Of a DNA stretch of 50,022 nt, positions 32,617-41,678 are shown one piece after another. Below the pieces are notes generated by a model. That model was not told the origin of the DNA, ran no database searches, and saw only the letters and a program-made list of their open reading frames with translations. Source of the stretch: Clostridia bacterium (GTDB lineage Bacteria; Bacillota; Clostridia; Lachnospirales; Lachnospiraceae); the NCBI GenBank assembly GCA_028722515.1, contig JAQYGS010000035.1, positions 1 through 50,022 on the forward strand, in the 5' to 3' direction. Numbering within the stretch: position 1 is the stretch's first letter; every line of letters starts with the position of its first letter. The position numbers and the translations under genes are program-made.

Positions 32617-35472
32617 ATGCAGGAAGGTTTAAATAATCCCTTATTTTCTGTGATTATGCCTGTGTATAATGTGGAGGTAAAATGGCTGAAAAGAGCTGTC
32701 CAGACTGTAACAGAGCAGACATATTCCCACTGGCAGTTATGCATTGTTGATGATTGTTCTACAGACAAAAGAGTAAGGGAATTTCTTGAAACTTTGTCAG
32801 ACAACAGGATAAAAACAGAATATCTGGATGAAAACAGAGGCATCTCGGGTGCCACAAACAGAGGAGCAGAGCTGGCTGATGGAGATTATCTTGTTTTAAT
32901 GGATAATGATGATGAACTGGATTTGCATGCTCTGGAAATGTTTGCACGAAGAATCAGGGAAACAGGAGCAGATATTATATACAGCGATCAGGATATTGTG
33001 GATTTGAATGGAAATTACAGAGATCCTTTATATAAAACCGACTGGTCTCCTGAGTTAATCTTAAGCCAGATGTACGTAGGCCACCTGCTTGGATTTAAAA
33101 AAGAACTGTTTCAGGAAACAGGCGGTTTCAGAAGTGAATATAATGGCAGCCAGGATTATGATCTGTTTCTTCGCCTTTCTGAAAAAACAAACTCCATAGA
33201 ACATATTCCCGAAATTCTTTATCATTGGAGGGCAATTCCCAGTTCTACTGCAATGAATCCCGATTCCAAACCATATGCACAATATACAGGTCTGGCAGCT
33301 GTACAGGATCACCTGGACCGCACTCTGGGAAAAGGCAGGGCAAGTGTACAGGAGACAGAATCCTGTTTTGTTTATGATGTTCGTTATAATCTGGATCGTG
33401 AGCCGAAAGTTTCAGTTATTATTCCCACCAAAGATCATGTGGATCTGTTGAAAACTGCAGTGGAAAGTATAGAAGATTTCACAGAATATTCCAACTATGA
33501 AATAATTATCCTGGATAACAATTCAGTGGAACCGGATACTTTTGCTTATTTTAACAAAATAACGGAACAGTACGATAATATAAAGATTTATGCGGCTGTT
33601 TTTCCCTTCAATTGGTCAAGGCTGAATAATTATGGTATTTCCAAAGCAAAGGGAGACGTATTTATTTTTCTCAATAATGATATAAAAATTATTTCCAGAA
33701 ACTGGATGCGTCGTCTGGCGGAGAAGGTTGTACAGGATAATATTGGAGTTGCAGGAGGGTTGCTGCTTTATGAAGATGGTACTATACAACATGCAGGTGT
33801 TGTGGCCGGTATGGGTGGCTGGGCGGAACATGTTTTTAAGGGGATGAAACCTGTTCATTATGGTTCTCCGTTTCTGTCTCCCATGGTCACAAGAAATGTG
33901 ACTGCTGTGACAGGAGCCTGTATGGCTGTAAGCCGTAAGACCATAGAGAAAATCGGTGGTTTTAATGAAGATTTTATAATATGCGGAAGTGATGTGGAAC
34001 TGTGCATCCGGGCTATTCAAAATGGGTTCAGGAATGTATATGACCCTAATGTGAAATTATATCATATGGAATCCAGAACAAGAGATTCCTATATCCCTGA
34101 TGTTGATTTCAGACTGTCAGAAAAAATGTATGCTTCCTATCTGAAAAACGGGGATCCCTATTATAATAAAAATCTGGACTACTTTAGTGTACAGCCCTCT
34201 GTTTTGAAAGATAAACAGAGAACTTCTTTTCATGATTCAATGGAGTTCATAAAACGGGAATATCTGGATCTGAATTGTGCAGGTGGAAATGTGAATACTC
34301 ATATTGATGAGATTAATCCATATGTTTTCCGTAAAAGTCTGAGAAAAAGAAATAGAATTAATATTCTTCTTCCGTCCATTAATCCTGAGCATGTTTTTGG
34401 AGGAATTTCAACAGCACTTAAGTTTTTTGAAAAAATGGCAGATGAGCTTGGGTATGACAGACGGATTATACTTGTGGATGCTGTCCCCTCTGAAGAAGCG
34501 GTGAAACAGTATAAACAAAAGTATGAGTTTGTGTCTCAGGATCAGGACAGCGATGCAGAATATCAGATTGTTTCCTATAGTGAACGGAAGGGAACCCTGC
34601 CTGTGTCAGAAAATGATTATTTTATGTTTACCGGATGGTGGACTGCACACTGTGCACAGGAGGCATATGACGACTTTGAAAAGAAGGAAGGCATAGCTCC
34701 CAACATTTTTATAAACTTTATACAGGATTTTGAACCGGGATTTTATCCATGGTCTTCAAGGTATCTTCTGGCTGATGCAACATACAAAAATAAATATCCG
34801 CAGATTGCTGTATTCAATACAGGATTATTGCAGGATTATTTTCATTTTAATTCTTATCATTTCTATAAGGAATTTGCATTTGAGCCGGTATTAAACGATA
34901 AACTGAAAGTCTGCCTGGATAAGGCTGGGGATGGTTTTAAAAAGAAAAAACAGATTCTTATCTATGGTCGTCCGGGTACAGAAAGAAATGCATTCAAGCT
35001 TATAGTGGCTGCTCTCAGAAAATGGGTATGGTATCAGAATGATATCGATCAATGGACAGTGCTCTCTGCAGGAGAACAGCACGATGACGTTTACCTGGGA
35101 AATGGAAAGATTCTTCACTCAGTTGGAAAACTTTCTATTGAAGAGTATGGAAAGGTGCTTTCAGAATCATTTGCGGGCATTTCGCTGATGGCTTCTCCCC
35201 ATCCAAGCTATCCTCCTCTGGAAATGTCAGTATTTGGCATAAAGGTTATTACCAATACTTTTGCAAATAAAGATCTGAAAGAATTTAACAGTAATATTGT
35301 ATCTCTTCAGGTGGCAAGTCCCAATAATATTGCTTCCAGCCTGAATGAAATATGTAATCATTATGTGTCATACGTGCCACATATTGAGACTAACAGGGAA
35401 TATCTGGAAAACAGGAACGTATTTGGATTTATACCGGAAATTAAAGAGATTTTAGAGAAACAGGAGAGATGA
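32617..35472 (+). CDS. Three-domain glycosyltransferase (GT2-GT2-WsaF-like)
   Basis: A protein of 951 residues. The first GT2 domain (about 1-230) has FSVIMPVYNVEVKWL and DYLVLMDNDDEL. The second (about 265-500) starts VSVIIPTKDHVDLL and has FIFLNNDIKI. The third region (about 581-945; INILLPSINPEHVFGGISTA, IFINFIQDFEPGFYPWSSRY, ISLMASPHPSYPPLEMSVFG) matches the WsaF-type rhamnosyltransferase with a GT-B fold. It is probably a polymerising or chain-building enzyme that makes more than one rhamnosyl linkage, cytosolic or membrane-associated. It starts 2 bases after the preceding stop, with AAAGGAGA inside that gene. The exact linkages are unknown. Confidence 0.85.
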   Translation: MQEGLNNPLFSVIMPVYNVEVKWLKRAVQTVTEQTYSHWQLCIVDDCSTDKRVREFLETLSDNRIKTEYLDENRGISGATNRGAELADGDYLVLMDNDDELDLHALEMFARRIRETGADIIYSDQDIVDLNGNYRDPLYKTDWSPELILSQMYVGHLLGFKKELFQETGGFRSEYNGSQDYDLFLRLSEKTNSIEHIPEILYHWRAIPSSTAMNPDSKPYAQYTGLAAVQDHLDRTLGKGRASVQETESCFVYDVRYNLDREPKVSVIIPTKDHVDLLKTAVESIEDFTEYSNYEIIILDNNSVEPDTFAYFNKITEQYDNIKIYAAVFPFNWSRLNNYGISKAKGDVFIFLNNDIKIISRNWMRRLAEKVVQDNIGVAGGLLLYEDGTIQHAGVVAGMGGWAEHVFKGMKPVHYGSPFLSPMVTRNVTAVTGACMAVSRKTIEKIGGFNEDFIICGSDVELCIRAIQNGFRNVYDPNVKLYHMESRTRDSYIPDVDFRLSEKMYASYLKNGDPYYNKNLDYFSVQPSVLKDKQRTSFHDSMEFIKREYLDLNCAGGNVNTHIDEINPYVFRKSLRKRNRINILLPSINPEHVFGGISTALKFFEKMADELGYDRRIILVDAVPSEEAVKQYKQKYEFVSQDQDSDAEYQIVSYSERKGTLPVSENDYFMFTGWWTAHCAQEAYDDFEKKEGIAPNIFINFIQDFEPGFYPWSSRYLLADATYKNKYPQIAVFNTGLLQDYFHFNSYHFYKEFAFEPVLNDKLKVCLDKAGDGFKKKKQILIYGRPGTERNAFKLIVAALRKWVWYQNDIDQWTVLSAGEQHDDVYLGNGKILHSVGKLSIEEYGKVLSESFAGISLMASPHPSYPPLEMSVFGIKVITNTFANKDLKEFNSNIVSLQVASPNNIASSLNEICNHYVSYVPHIETNREYLENRNVFGFIPEIKEILEKQER

Positions 35473-35473
35473 A

Positions 35474-36385
35474 ATGTATGACAAAATAGGAAATGTTGTT
35501 CTCAACTATGATTTTTATACTGGTGAGGACCAGTACTGTGATGGAACAATTGAAGATGAACTGCTGACAATGGTTACAGAAGAACAGGATGTGATCAGTA
35601 TTTTAAAGAAAGATAATCGCTGGCCGGTTCTTTATCATCTGTCCCCGGTAAGACAGAACATTGTAGAGTGGTATCCTCTGGATAAAAATATGGAGGTACT
35701 TGAAGTTGGCTCAGGCTGTGGCGCAGTCACAGGTGCTCTGTGCAGGAAAGCAGGAAAGGTTACCTGTATAGAATTATCCCAAAAGCGTTCTCTGATCAAT
35801 GCAAACAGAAACAGAGATTTTTCCAATCTGGAAATTATAGTGGGAAATTTCAATGATGTTAAACTGGACAAAAAATTTGACTGCATTACTTTGATAGGTG
35901 TTCTGGAGTATGCAAGGTATTATACCGATACCGGGAATCCTTTTGTTGATTTTCTCAAAAATATCAGAAAGATGCTTAAGCCCCATGGAGTTATCATGGT
36001 TGCAATAGAAAATAAATATGGTCTTAAGTATTTTGCGGGTGCAAGAGAAGATCACACAGGTGTTTATTTCGACGGAATCCAGGGATATAAAGCCACAGAC
36101 AGTAAAGTTTATACTTTCTCTAAGAGCCAGCTGGAAAATGTATTAAAGGAAGCGGGTTATCAGAAACAGAAATTCTATTATCCGTTTCCTGATTATAAAT
36201 TTCCAACCGAGATTTTTTCCGATGAATATCTGCCAAAGCCTGAAGATCTGGCATGTTCAAAAGAAACATATGACAGCAGCCGCCGTTTTCTGTTTGATGA
36301 GACTGCTGCTTTCCAGGAGGTTGTACGCTCAGGGGAGTTTCCGGTATTTTCCAATTCATATTTAGTTGTAGCAGAACAGGAGTAA
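35474..36385 (+). CDS. SAM-dependent class I methyltransferase
   Basis: A protein of 303 residues. Motif I LEVGSGCGAVTGAL (about residue 76), motif II VTCIELSQKRSLINANRN, and FDCITLIGVLEYAR form a Rossmann methyltransferase core. The N-terminal helical part and the later part (YSFS-type KSQLENVLKEAGYQKQKFYYPFPDY) fit glycan-locus methyltransferases. It may cap or methylate the polysaccharide, a signal that Wzt C-terminal domains recognise in characterised systems; that link is inference. It starts 1 base after the glycosyltransferase stop. Confidence 0.82.
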   Translation: MYDKIGNVVLNYDFYTGEDQYCDGTIEDELLTMVTEEQDVISILKKDNRWPVLYHLSPVRQNIVEWYPLDKNMEVLEVGSGCGAVTGALCRKAGKVTCIELSQKRSLINANRNRDFSNLEIIVGNFNDVKLDKKFDCITLIGVLEYARYYTDTGNPFVDFLKNIRKMLKPHGVIMVAIENKYGLKYFAGAREDHTGVYFDGIQGYKATDSKVYTFSKSQLENVLKEAGYQKQKFYYPFPDYKFPTEIFSDEYLPKPEDLACSKETYDSSRRFLFDETAAFQEVVRSGEFPVFSNSYLVVAEQE

Positions 36386-36389
36386 AGCT

Positions 36390-37748
36390 GTGAAAAAAAT
36401 ATATTCTAAATTTACAAGGGAAAGAGATGTAAAATTTCAGATAGAAACATCCGTTTATGAAGATGAAAATAAACAGCTGTTTGTTGGGAAAACACCGCTA
36501 AATGAACAGGGATTATCTCACGTATTACGGATGCATGAAAATTATCAGTATTTTAAGAATAATAATATTAATTTTTTGCTCCCATGTGAAATACGTGATC
36601 AGGCTGTGATCTTTCCGTATGCTTCAGGGAAAAGCGTTTATGAGAAATTACTGGACAGCGCACATGATGGGGACAGGAATCAGGTTCTTAAGATTTTTCA
36701 GGAATACCTTCATATTTTTGAGCAGATGTATCCTGACAGGCATCCTTTCAGACAGTCAGAAGATTTTACCGAAATTTTTGGAAATGCAGAATTTGATAAA
36801 GGGATAATGGCAAGTTCCAAAATTAATATAGATCTTACATTTGATAATATTATTTATACAGAAGAAGGCATCAGAATTCTGGACTATGAATGGATCTTTG
36901 ATTTTGACCTCCCTGTAAAATTTCCGGTCTATCGTGCCATATATGCGCTCTTTATAAAGCACAGACAAATAATATCCAAAGTAATTTCTGATGAGGAATT
37001 ATATGAGATGGCCGACATAAGTAAGGAAGAACGCAATCTGTTTGAATGTATGAACCGAAAATTTATGGAATACGTGGAAGGTTATGACAGATCCTACACC
37101 AGACTGCTGGGTGCATACGTACGGCCAGAAGAAACAAATGAAGCCGGTCCTGACTATGCTCAGATCTTCTGGTCTGACAGAGACCAGTTCTCTGAGAGCA
37201 GAATGAAAAGTCAGGAGATATCTATTCATAACAATGTTAATCTGGAAATAAACCCAGAGGAATTTGAAGAAACCCGATATATTCGTATAGATCCGTCAAA
37301 TAATGCAAGTATAATCAGAATCCTGAGATTTGAAGCAGAAACGGATTCTGAGATCTGGAATCTTTCTGAAGATGAATATGATGTGAATGGAATGAAAATA
37401 CCTGGGAATTATCTTATTTTTACAAAAGAAGACCCACAGATCATAATTCCCGTTCAGAGAGAAAAGAACTGGAAAAAAATCCGGTTTGAATATGTAATTG
37501 AATATTCAGGGTTTGAGGATATCAGGGACTTGTTTGATATGCTTGATTCATACTGTAAAAGCAGAATCGGAAAACTGCAGGATAAAGTACAGGAGCAAAG
37601 TGATCAGTTAAGTCAGTGTGCAGAAATTATTCATCTTCAGCAAGATAAACTGTCTTATATTGAAGGGACAAAGGTATATCGCGCCTTATTAAAAAACAAG
37701 GTTGATTCCATTCATGTTTGGGATCAGTTAAAAGATCTGAACAAGTAG
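36390..37748 (+). CDS. Putative phosphotransferase-fold protein with C-terminal coiled coil
   Basis: A protein of 452 residues starting at GTG 36390. I do not recognise a named family. Residues 20-200 look like an aminoglycoside/choline-kinase-like fold: LPCEIRDQAVIFPYASGKSVYEKL as hinge, NIDLTFDNIIY in place of the HGDxxxxN catalytic loop, and IRILDYEWIF in place of the metal-binding IDxE. The His of the loop is Asn here. Residues 260-390 are a beta-rich region, and 390-430 a heptad-like coiled coil (LQDKVQEQSDQLSQCAEIIH). Between the methyltransferase and glycosyltransferases, a role in glycan modification (phosphorylation or chain-end control) is possible. Confidence 0.6.
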   Translation: MKKIYSKFTRERDVKFQIETSVYEDENKQLFVGKTPLNEQGLSHVLRMHENYQYFKNNNINFLLPCEIRDQAVIFPYASGKSVYEKLLDSAHDGDRNQVLKIFQEYLHIFEQMYPDRHPFRQSEDFTEIFGNAEFDKGIMASSKINIDLTFDNIIYTEEGIRILDYEWIFDFDLPVKFPVYRAIYALFIKHRQIISKVISDEELYEMADISKEERNLFECMNRKFMEYVEGYDRSYTRLLGAYVRPEETNEAGPDYAQIFWSDRDQFSESRMKSQEISIHNNVNLEINPEEFEETRYIRIDPSNNASIIRILRFEAETDSEIWNLSEDEYDVNGMKIPGNYLIFTKEDPQIIIPVQREKNWKKIRFEYVIEYSGFEDIRDLFDMLDSYCKSRIGKLQDKVQEQSDQLSQCAEIIHLQQDKLSYIEGTKVYRALLKNKVDSIHVWDQLKDLNK

Positions 37749-37759
37749 GGTGGACAAAA

Positions 37760-40216
37760 ATGATGATGAAACAGAATTCTCCAATTGTGCAGAGGGATCG
37801 TCTGGATCTGAAAGATCCTTATGTTTACATTCTGCAGGGCAGCATGCCAAAGGAAGCAAAAGTACAGGCATTTCTGGATAAAACACCGGTGAAAGCAGAA
37901 ACAGAAACCTGGATTTATGTCAGTGCACTGGAAAGGTGTACAAATCCGGATTCAGTGAAAGATGATAAAGTAACAGTTCGGATTCATCTTCCATCTAATC
38001 TGAACACTTATAAAAAACTTTCTGTATATTATAAACTCAATGGAAAAAGATCTCTGTGGTTTTCCGTTTCGGTAAAAGATCTGATCAGCCGGCAGAAAAA
38101 ACCTCAGTTATTTATTGAGGAGCTAAAACGTGATACAGAAACAAATATATGCAGTATCAGAGGATGGGCTGTTGGCAAAGAACCGGTAGTTATAACTGTT
38201 ACTGACTGTCAGCATAATAAGCTGAATTATGAGGTTCAATATGTATGCCGTCCGGATGTCCGGTCAATCTATCAGGAATGCAGGATAGAAGAAAAATGCG
38301 GATTCTATCTGGAAATGACAAACATTCCGGTGAAGGATTTTATACTTTGTTTTTCTTCAGGCTCCCTGTATACAGAAAAAAAAGTCAGTATGAGAAAAGA
38401 GAAAATCTTTCAGGAAAAAATCCAGGGATATGCAGATAAAGGAATCAAATATCTGAAATCATATGGATTTCTGAAGCTTGCCCAAAAGACGGTAAGAAAG
38501 CTGACAGGGCAAAATGACAAGCCTGTTGATTATTCCAGCTGGCAGAAAAAACATTTTCCGGATAAAAAGACACTTGAAATACAGAAAAACACAAAATTCC
38601 AGAGAAACCCCAGATTCTCAGTTGTTGTACCTCTTTATAAGACTCCTGAAAAATACCTGAGGGATCTTGTAAAATCTCTTCAGGATCAGACATATCCCAA
38701 CTGGGAATTGTGCCTGTCCGATGGAAGTGGCGCGGATTCGCCTCTGACAGATCTTCTTCAGTCATTACAGAAGGAAGATTCCCGTATCAGAGTCGTCTAT
38801 ACAGGTAAGAAACTGAATATTTCTGACAACACTAATTGTGCAATTTCACAGGCTTCAGGTGATTTCATTGTATTTGCAGATCACGATGATGAACTGACAC
38901 CGGATGCTCTCTTTGAATGCACAAAGGCTGTAAATGAACATCCTAAGATCCAGGTGATCTATTCAGATGAAGATAAAATGACCATGGACGGACGGAATTT
39001 CTTTCAACCGCATTTTAAACCGGATTTTAATATTGATCTTCTGTGTACAGTGAATTACATCTGTCATCTTTTTGTTGCCAGAAAAGATCTGGTGGACCAG
39101 ACAGGACCTCTCCGGGGAGAATTTGACGGAGCTCAGGATTATGATTTTATTTTCCGATGTGTTGAAACAGCAGGAAGAGATAAGATATATCACATTCCCA
39201 GAATACTCTACCATTGGAGATGCCATGAGGATTCAACGGCAGAAAACCCGGAAAGCAAACGATACGCATTTGATGCAGGCAAGAGAGTTGTTCAGGCTCA
39301 TTATGACCGAACAGGAATAAAAGCGAAAGCAGATATGGGAGAATATCTTGGATTATACAGAACCAGGTATATCCGGGATTATGATCCTCTGATTTCAATA
39401 ATAATTCCCAATAAAGATCACATTGACGATCTGAAGAGATGTCTTGATTCCATTAACAAACATTCAACATACAGGAACTATGAATTCATAATTGTTGAAA
39501 ATAACAGTGAAGACCCGGAAACCTTTGAATTTTATAAACAGCTTGAGGCTTCAGATCCCAAAGCACATGTAGTATACTGGAAGGGAATATTTAATTATTC
39601 GTCTATTAATAATTTTGGTGAAAAATATGCAAAAGGAGAGTATCTTCTGCTTTTGAATAACGATACTGAAATGATCAATGAAGACTGCCTGGAAGAACTT
39701 CTGGGATATTGTATGCGCCCTGATGTGGGTGCTGTGGGAGCACGTCTCTATTATGAAGATGATACGATCCAGCATGCTGGTGTAGTTATTGGATTTGGCG
39801 GGATTGCAGGACATTGCTTCGTTTTCCAGCCAAGAGGGACCACCGGGTACTTTAACAGAATTATCTGTGCACAGGATTACAGTGCTGTTACAGCTGCCTG
39901 TATGATGGTAAAGAAAAAAGCCTATGAAGAAGTGGGAGGCTTAAGTGAAGAATTCCAGGTTGCATTTAATGATATTGATTTCTGTCTGCGTCTTGGCCAG
40001 GCAGGGTATCTTATAGTGTATAATCCTTACGCAGAACTTTACCATTATGAATCCAAATCCAGAGGTTTGGAAGATACTCCGGAAAAGGTGGCAAGATTTA
40101 ACGGAGAGATCGAGCTTTTTGAAAAGAAATGGCCGGATATACTTAAGAATGGAGATCCATACTATAATCCCAATCTTACTTTGGAAAGCCAGGATTTTTC
40201 ATTAAAAAGAATATAA
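37760..40216 (+). CDS. Two-domain GT2 glycosyltransferase with N-terminal beta domains
   Basis: A protein of 818 residues. ATG 37760 (MMMKQNSP) has GGTGGA upstream; it is preferred over the longer frame overlapping the preceding gene. Residues 1-230 form two beta-rich units (the second with SIRGWAVGKEPVVITV, RPDVRSIY and CGFYLEM) that resemble carbohydrate-binding or rhamnan-synthesis accessory domains. GT2 domain one (about 290-530) has FSVVVPLYKTPEKYL, DFIVFADHDDEL and FFQPHFKPDFN. GT2 domain two (about 545-780) has ISIIIPNKDHIDDL and YLLLLNNDTEM. It is closely related to the 620-residue enzyme at 41679 and precedes a strong terminator. Confidence 0.85.
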   Translation: MMMKQNSPIVQRDRLDLKDPYVYILQGSMPKEAKVQAFLDKTPVKAETETWIYVSALERCTNPDSVKDDKVTVRIHLPSNLNTYKKLSVYYKLNGKRSLWFSVSVKDLISRQKKPQLFIEELKRDTETNICSIRGWAVGKEPVVITVTDCQHNKLNYEVQYVCRPDVRSIYQECRIEEKCGFYLEMTNIPVKDFILCFSSGSLYTEKKVSMRKEKIFQEKIQGYADKGIKYLKSYGFLKLAQKTVRKLTGQNDKPVDYSSWQKKHFPDKKTLEIQKNTKFQRNPRFSVVVPLYKTPEKYLRDLVKSLQDQTYPNWELCLSDGSGADSPLTDLLQSLQKEDSRIRVVYTGKKLNISDNTNCAISQASGDFIVFADHDDELTPDALFECTKAVNEHPKIQVIYSDEDKMTMDGRNFFQPHFKPDFNIDLLCTVNYICHLFVARKDLVDQTGPLRGEFDGAQDYDFIFRCVETAGRDKIYHIPRILYHWRCHEDSTAENPESKRYAFDAGKRVVQAHYDRTGIKAKADMGEYLGLYRTRYIRDYDPLISIIIPNKDHIDDLKRCLDSINKHSTYRNYEFIIVENNSEDPETFEFYKQLEASDPKAHVVYWKGIFNYSSINNFGEKYAKGEYLLLLNNDTEMINEDCLEELLGYCMRPDVGAVGARLYYEDDTIQHAGVVIGFGGIAGHCFVFQPRGTTGYFNRIICAQDYSAVTAACMMVKKKAYEEVGGLSEEFQVAFNDIDFCLRLGQAGYLIVYNPYAELYHYESKSRGLEDTPEKVARFNGEIELFEKKWPDILKNGDPYYNPNLTLESQDFSLKRI

Positions 40217-40261
40217 AAAAACGGATCCTTTTATGGCTGTCATAATTGGGTCCGTTTTTTT
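40215..40261. terminator. Bidirectional rho-independent terminator
   Basis: AAAAACGGATCC and GGGTCCGTTTTTTT form a long stem with A and T runs, between convergent genes. Confidence 0.85.
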
Positions 40262-40273
40262 GAAATAAATTTT

Positions 40274-41542
40274 TCAGGATTTAATTATTCTGATCATTTT
40301 CCAGATAAGCAACAGAAGAATAATAAAGCCTATTGCACCAATCACGTAGAATGGCTCCTTCGAATGAGACTCGGAAAACTCTTTGGCCTCTTGCATATTG
40401 GAAGCACCTTGTTTTGTTATTTCATCATTATCTTCTGTAATTGAGTCAACCTGAGAGGTTCCTACAGGGGCTCCATTGAAAAAATACTGACGATCCGTAT
40501 AATCCTGTCCCTGGGAATCCTGAAAGGTCAGGGCATCTGCTGTGGTACCGGAAGGAACCATCACCGTTCCACCGGATAGGATATCAAAATCATTCTTGCT
40601 CAGATCAAGCTTCTGAAAATTTCCAAATCCATAATCCAGAAGGGTAACTGCTTCCGGGTCAGTCTGATCTGCTGCACCCTTTAATACTACGCAGATAAGG
40701 GTTGTGCCATTTCTCTGAGCAGCACATACGAGAGTACTGCCTGAATCATTGGTGTAACTTTCCTTACCTCCGATACATCCCTCATAATATACGGGGGATG
40801 TGTTATTTGTCATAGCAAAGGAACTTGTCAGTGAACGTATACCACCGGATACATTTGTGGCCGGAATGGTATAGGTGGAAGCACCGGCTATGGTGCGAAA
40901 TGTTTCGTTACTGATGGCTGCCTTCATGATCAGTGCCATATCGTGTGCGGTGGTATGCTGATTTGTGTCCGGTAATCCTGTGGGATTGGTAAATACAGTG
41001 TTAGTACATCCAAGCTGTGAAGCACGTTCATTCATCTGAGCCACAAAGGCGTCTACAGATCCACTTACGTGTTCAGCTACCTGAAGAGCAATATCATTTG
41101 CAGAGGCGAGCATCATTGCGTAAAGACATTGTTCCATAGTAAATGTTTCGTCCAGCTGTGCAGAAATGCTGGCACCTCCGTCTGTTACACCGGATACGCC
41201 GGTTTCGGTCATAGTAACCTGGTCCGTAAGCTGGCTGTTTTCCAGCGCAAGAAGACAAGTCATTATTTTAACCGTTCCGGCAGGATACTGAATCTGGTCC
41301 ATATCTTTTGCATAAAGAACAGTATCTGTGGATTCCTCCATAACAACAGCAGACTGAGAGGTAATCTCCGGCCCCTGAGGCCATCCGTCTATGGAATTGG
41401 TTGAAATTTGGGCAGGAACTGCTTCCTGACTGGCTGCGGCAGGATCCTCTGTCTGTTCCTCTCCATATGCCGGGATATTAAAAAGTAAACACAGACAAAT
41501 TCCTGCTGCCAGAGCTGCTCCTTTTAATTTTCTTTTTTTCAT
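40274..41542 (-). CDS. DacF-like D,D-carboxypeptidase homologue with substituted active site
   Basis: A protein of 422 residues from ATG 41542. It has a signal peptide (MKKRKLKGAALAAGICLCLLF...AYGEEQ), a peptidase S11/PBP5-type domain and a C-terminal membrane anchor (VIGAIGFIILLLLIWKMI). The fold is clear, with an intact SAN at 147-149 and the long VFTNPTGLPDTNQHTTAHDMA stretch in two halves. However, the SxxK motif reads GTVK (Gly89 instead of Ser, Lys92 kept) and KTG reads KES (260-262). The nucleophile is therefore missing and penicillin or D-Ala-D-Ala cleavage is not expected. It is probably a wall-binding or regulatory pseudoenzyme. The ribosome binding site AGGAGC is about 12 bases upstream. 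It lies antisense within the glycan locus. Confidence 0.85.
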   Translation of the reverse strand: MKKRKLKGAALAAGICLCLLFNIPAYGEEQTEDPAAASQEAVPAQISTNSIDGWPQGPEITSQSAVVMEESTDTVLYAKDMDQIQYPAGTVKIMTCLLALENSQLTDQVTMTETGVSGVTDGGASISAQLDETFTMEQCLYAMMLASANDIALQVAEHVSGSVDAFVAQMNERASQLGCTNTVFTNPTGLPDTNQHTTAHDMALIMKAAISNETFRTIAGASTYTIPATNVSGGIRSLTSSFAMTNNTSPVYYEGCIGGKESYTNDSGSTLVCAAQRNGTTLICVVLKGAADQTDPEAVTLLDYGFGNFQKLDLSKNDFDILSGGTVMVPSGTTADALTFQDSQGQDYTDRQYFFNGAPVGTSQVDSITEDNDEITKQGASNMQEAKEFSESHSKEPFYVIGAIGFIILLLLIWKMIRIIKS

Positions 41543-41588
41543 AGTAAATATATGCTCCTGTTTTGCGTAAAAATATTCATATAAGCAC

Positions 41589-41618
41589 AGTATAACACAT
41601 TTGTACTCTTTCTTGCAA
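41589..41618 (-). promoter_or_regulatory. Promoter of the DacF-like gene
   Basis: On the reverse strand TTGCAA (41613-41618), an 18-base spacer and TATACT (41589-41594), 47 bases before the start codon. Confidence 0.6.
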
Positions 41619-41641
41619 AAAAAATGGTACAATGTTAAAAT
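41613..41641 (+). promoter_or_regulatory. Promoter of the second glycosyltransferase operon
   Basis: TTGCAA (41613-41618), a 17-base spacer and TAAAAT (41636-41641). The same self-complementary TTGCAA also serves the divergent promoter. A further TATAAT lies at 41660-41665 without a good -35. Confidence 0.55.
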
Positions 41642-41678
41642 ATCTTTATTATGATATCATATAATATGGAGAAAAAAC

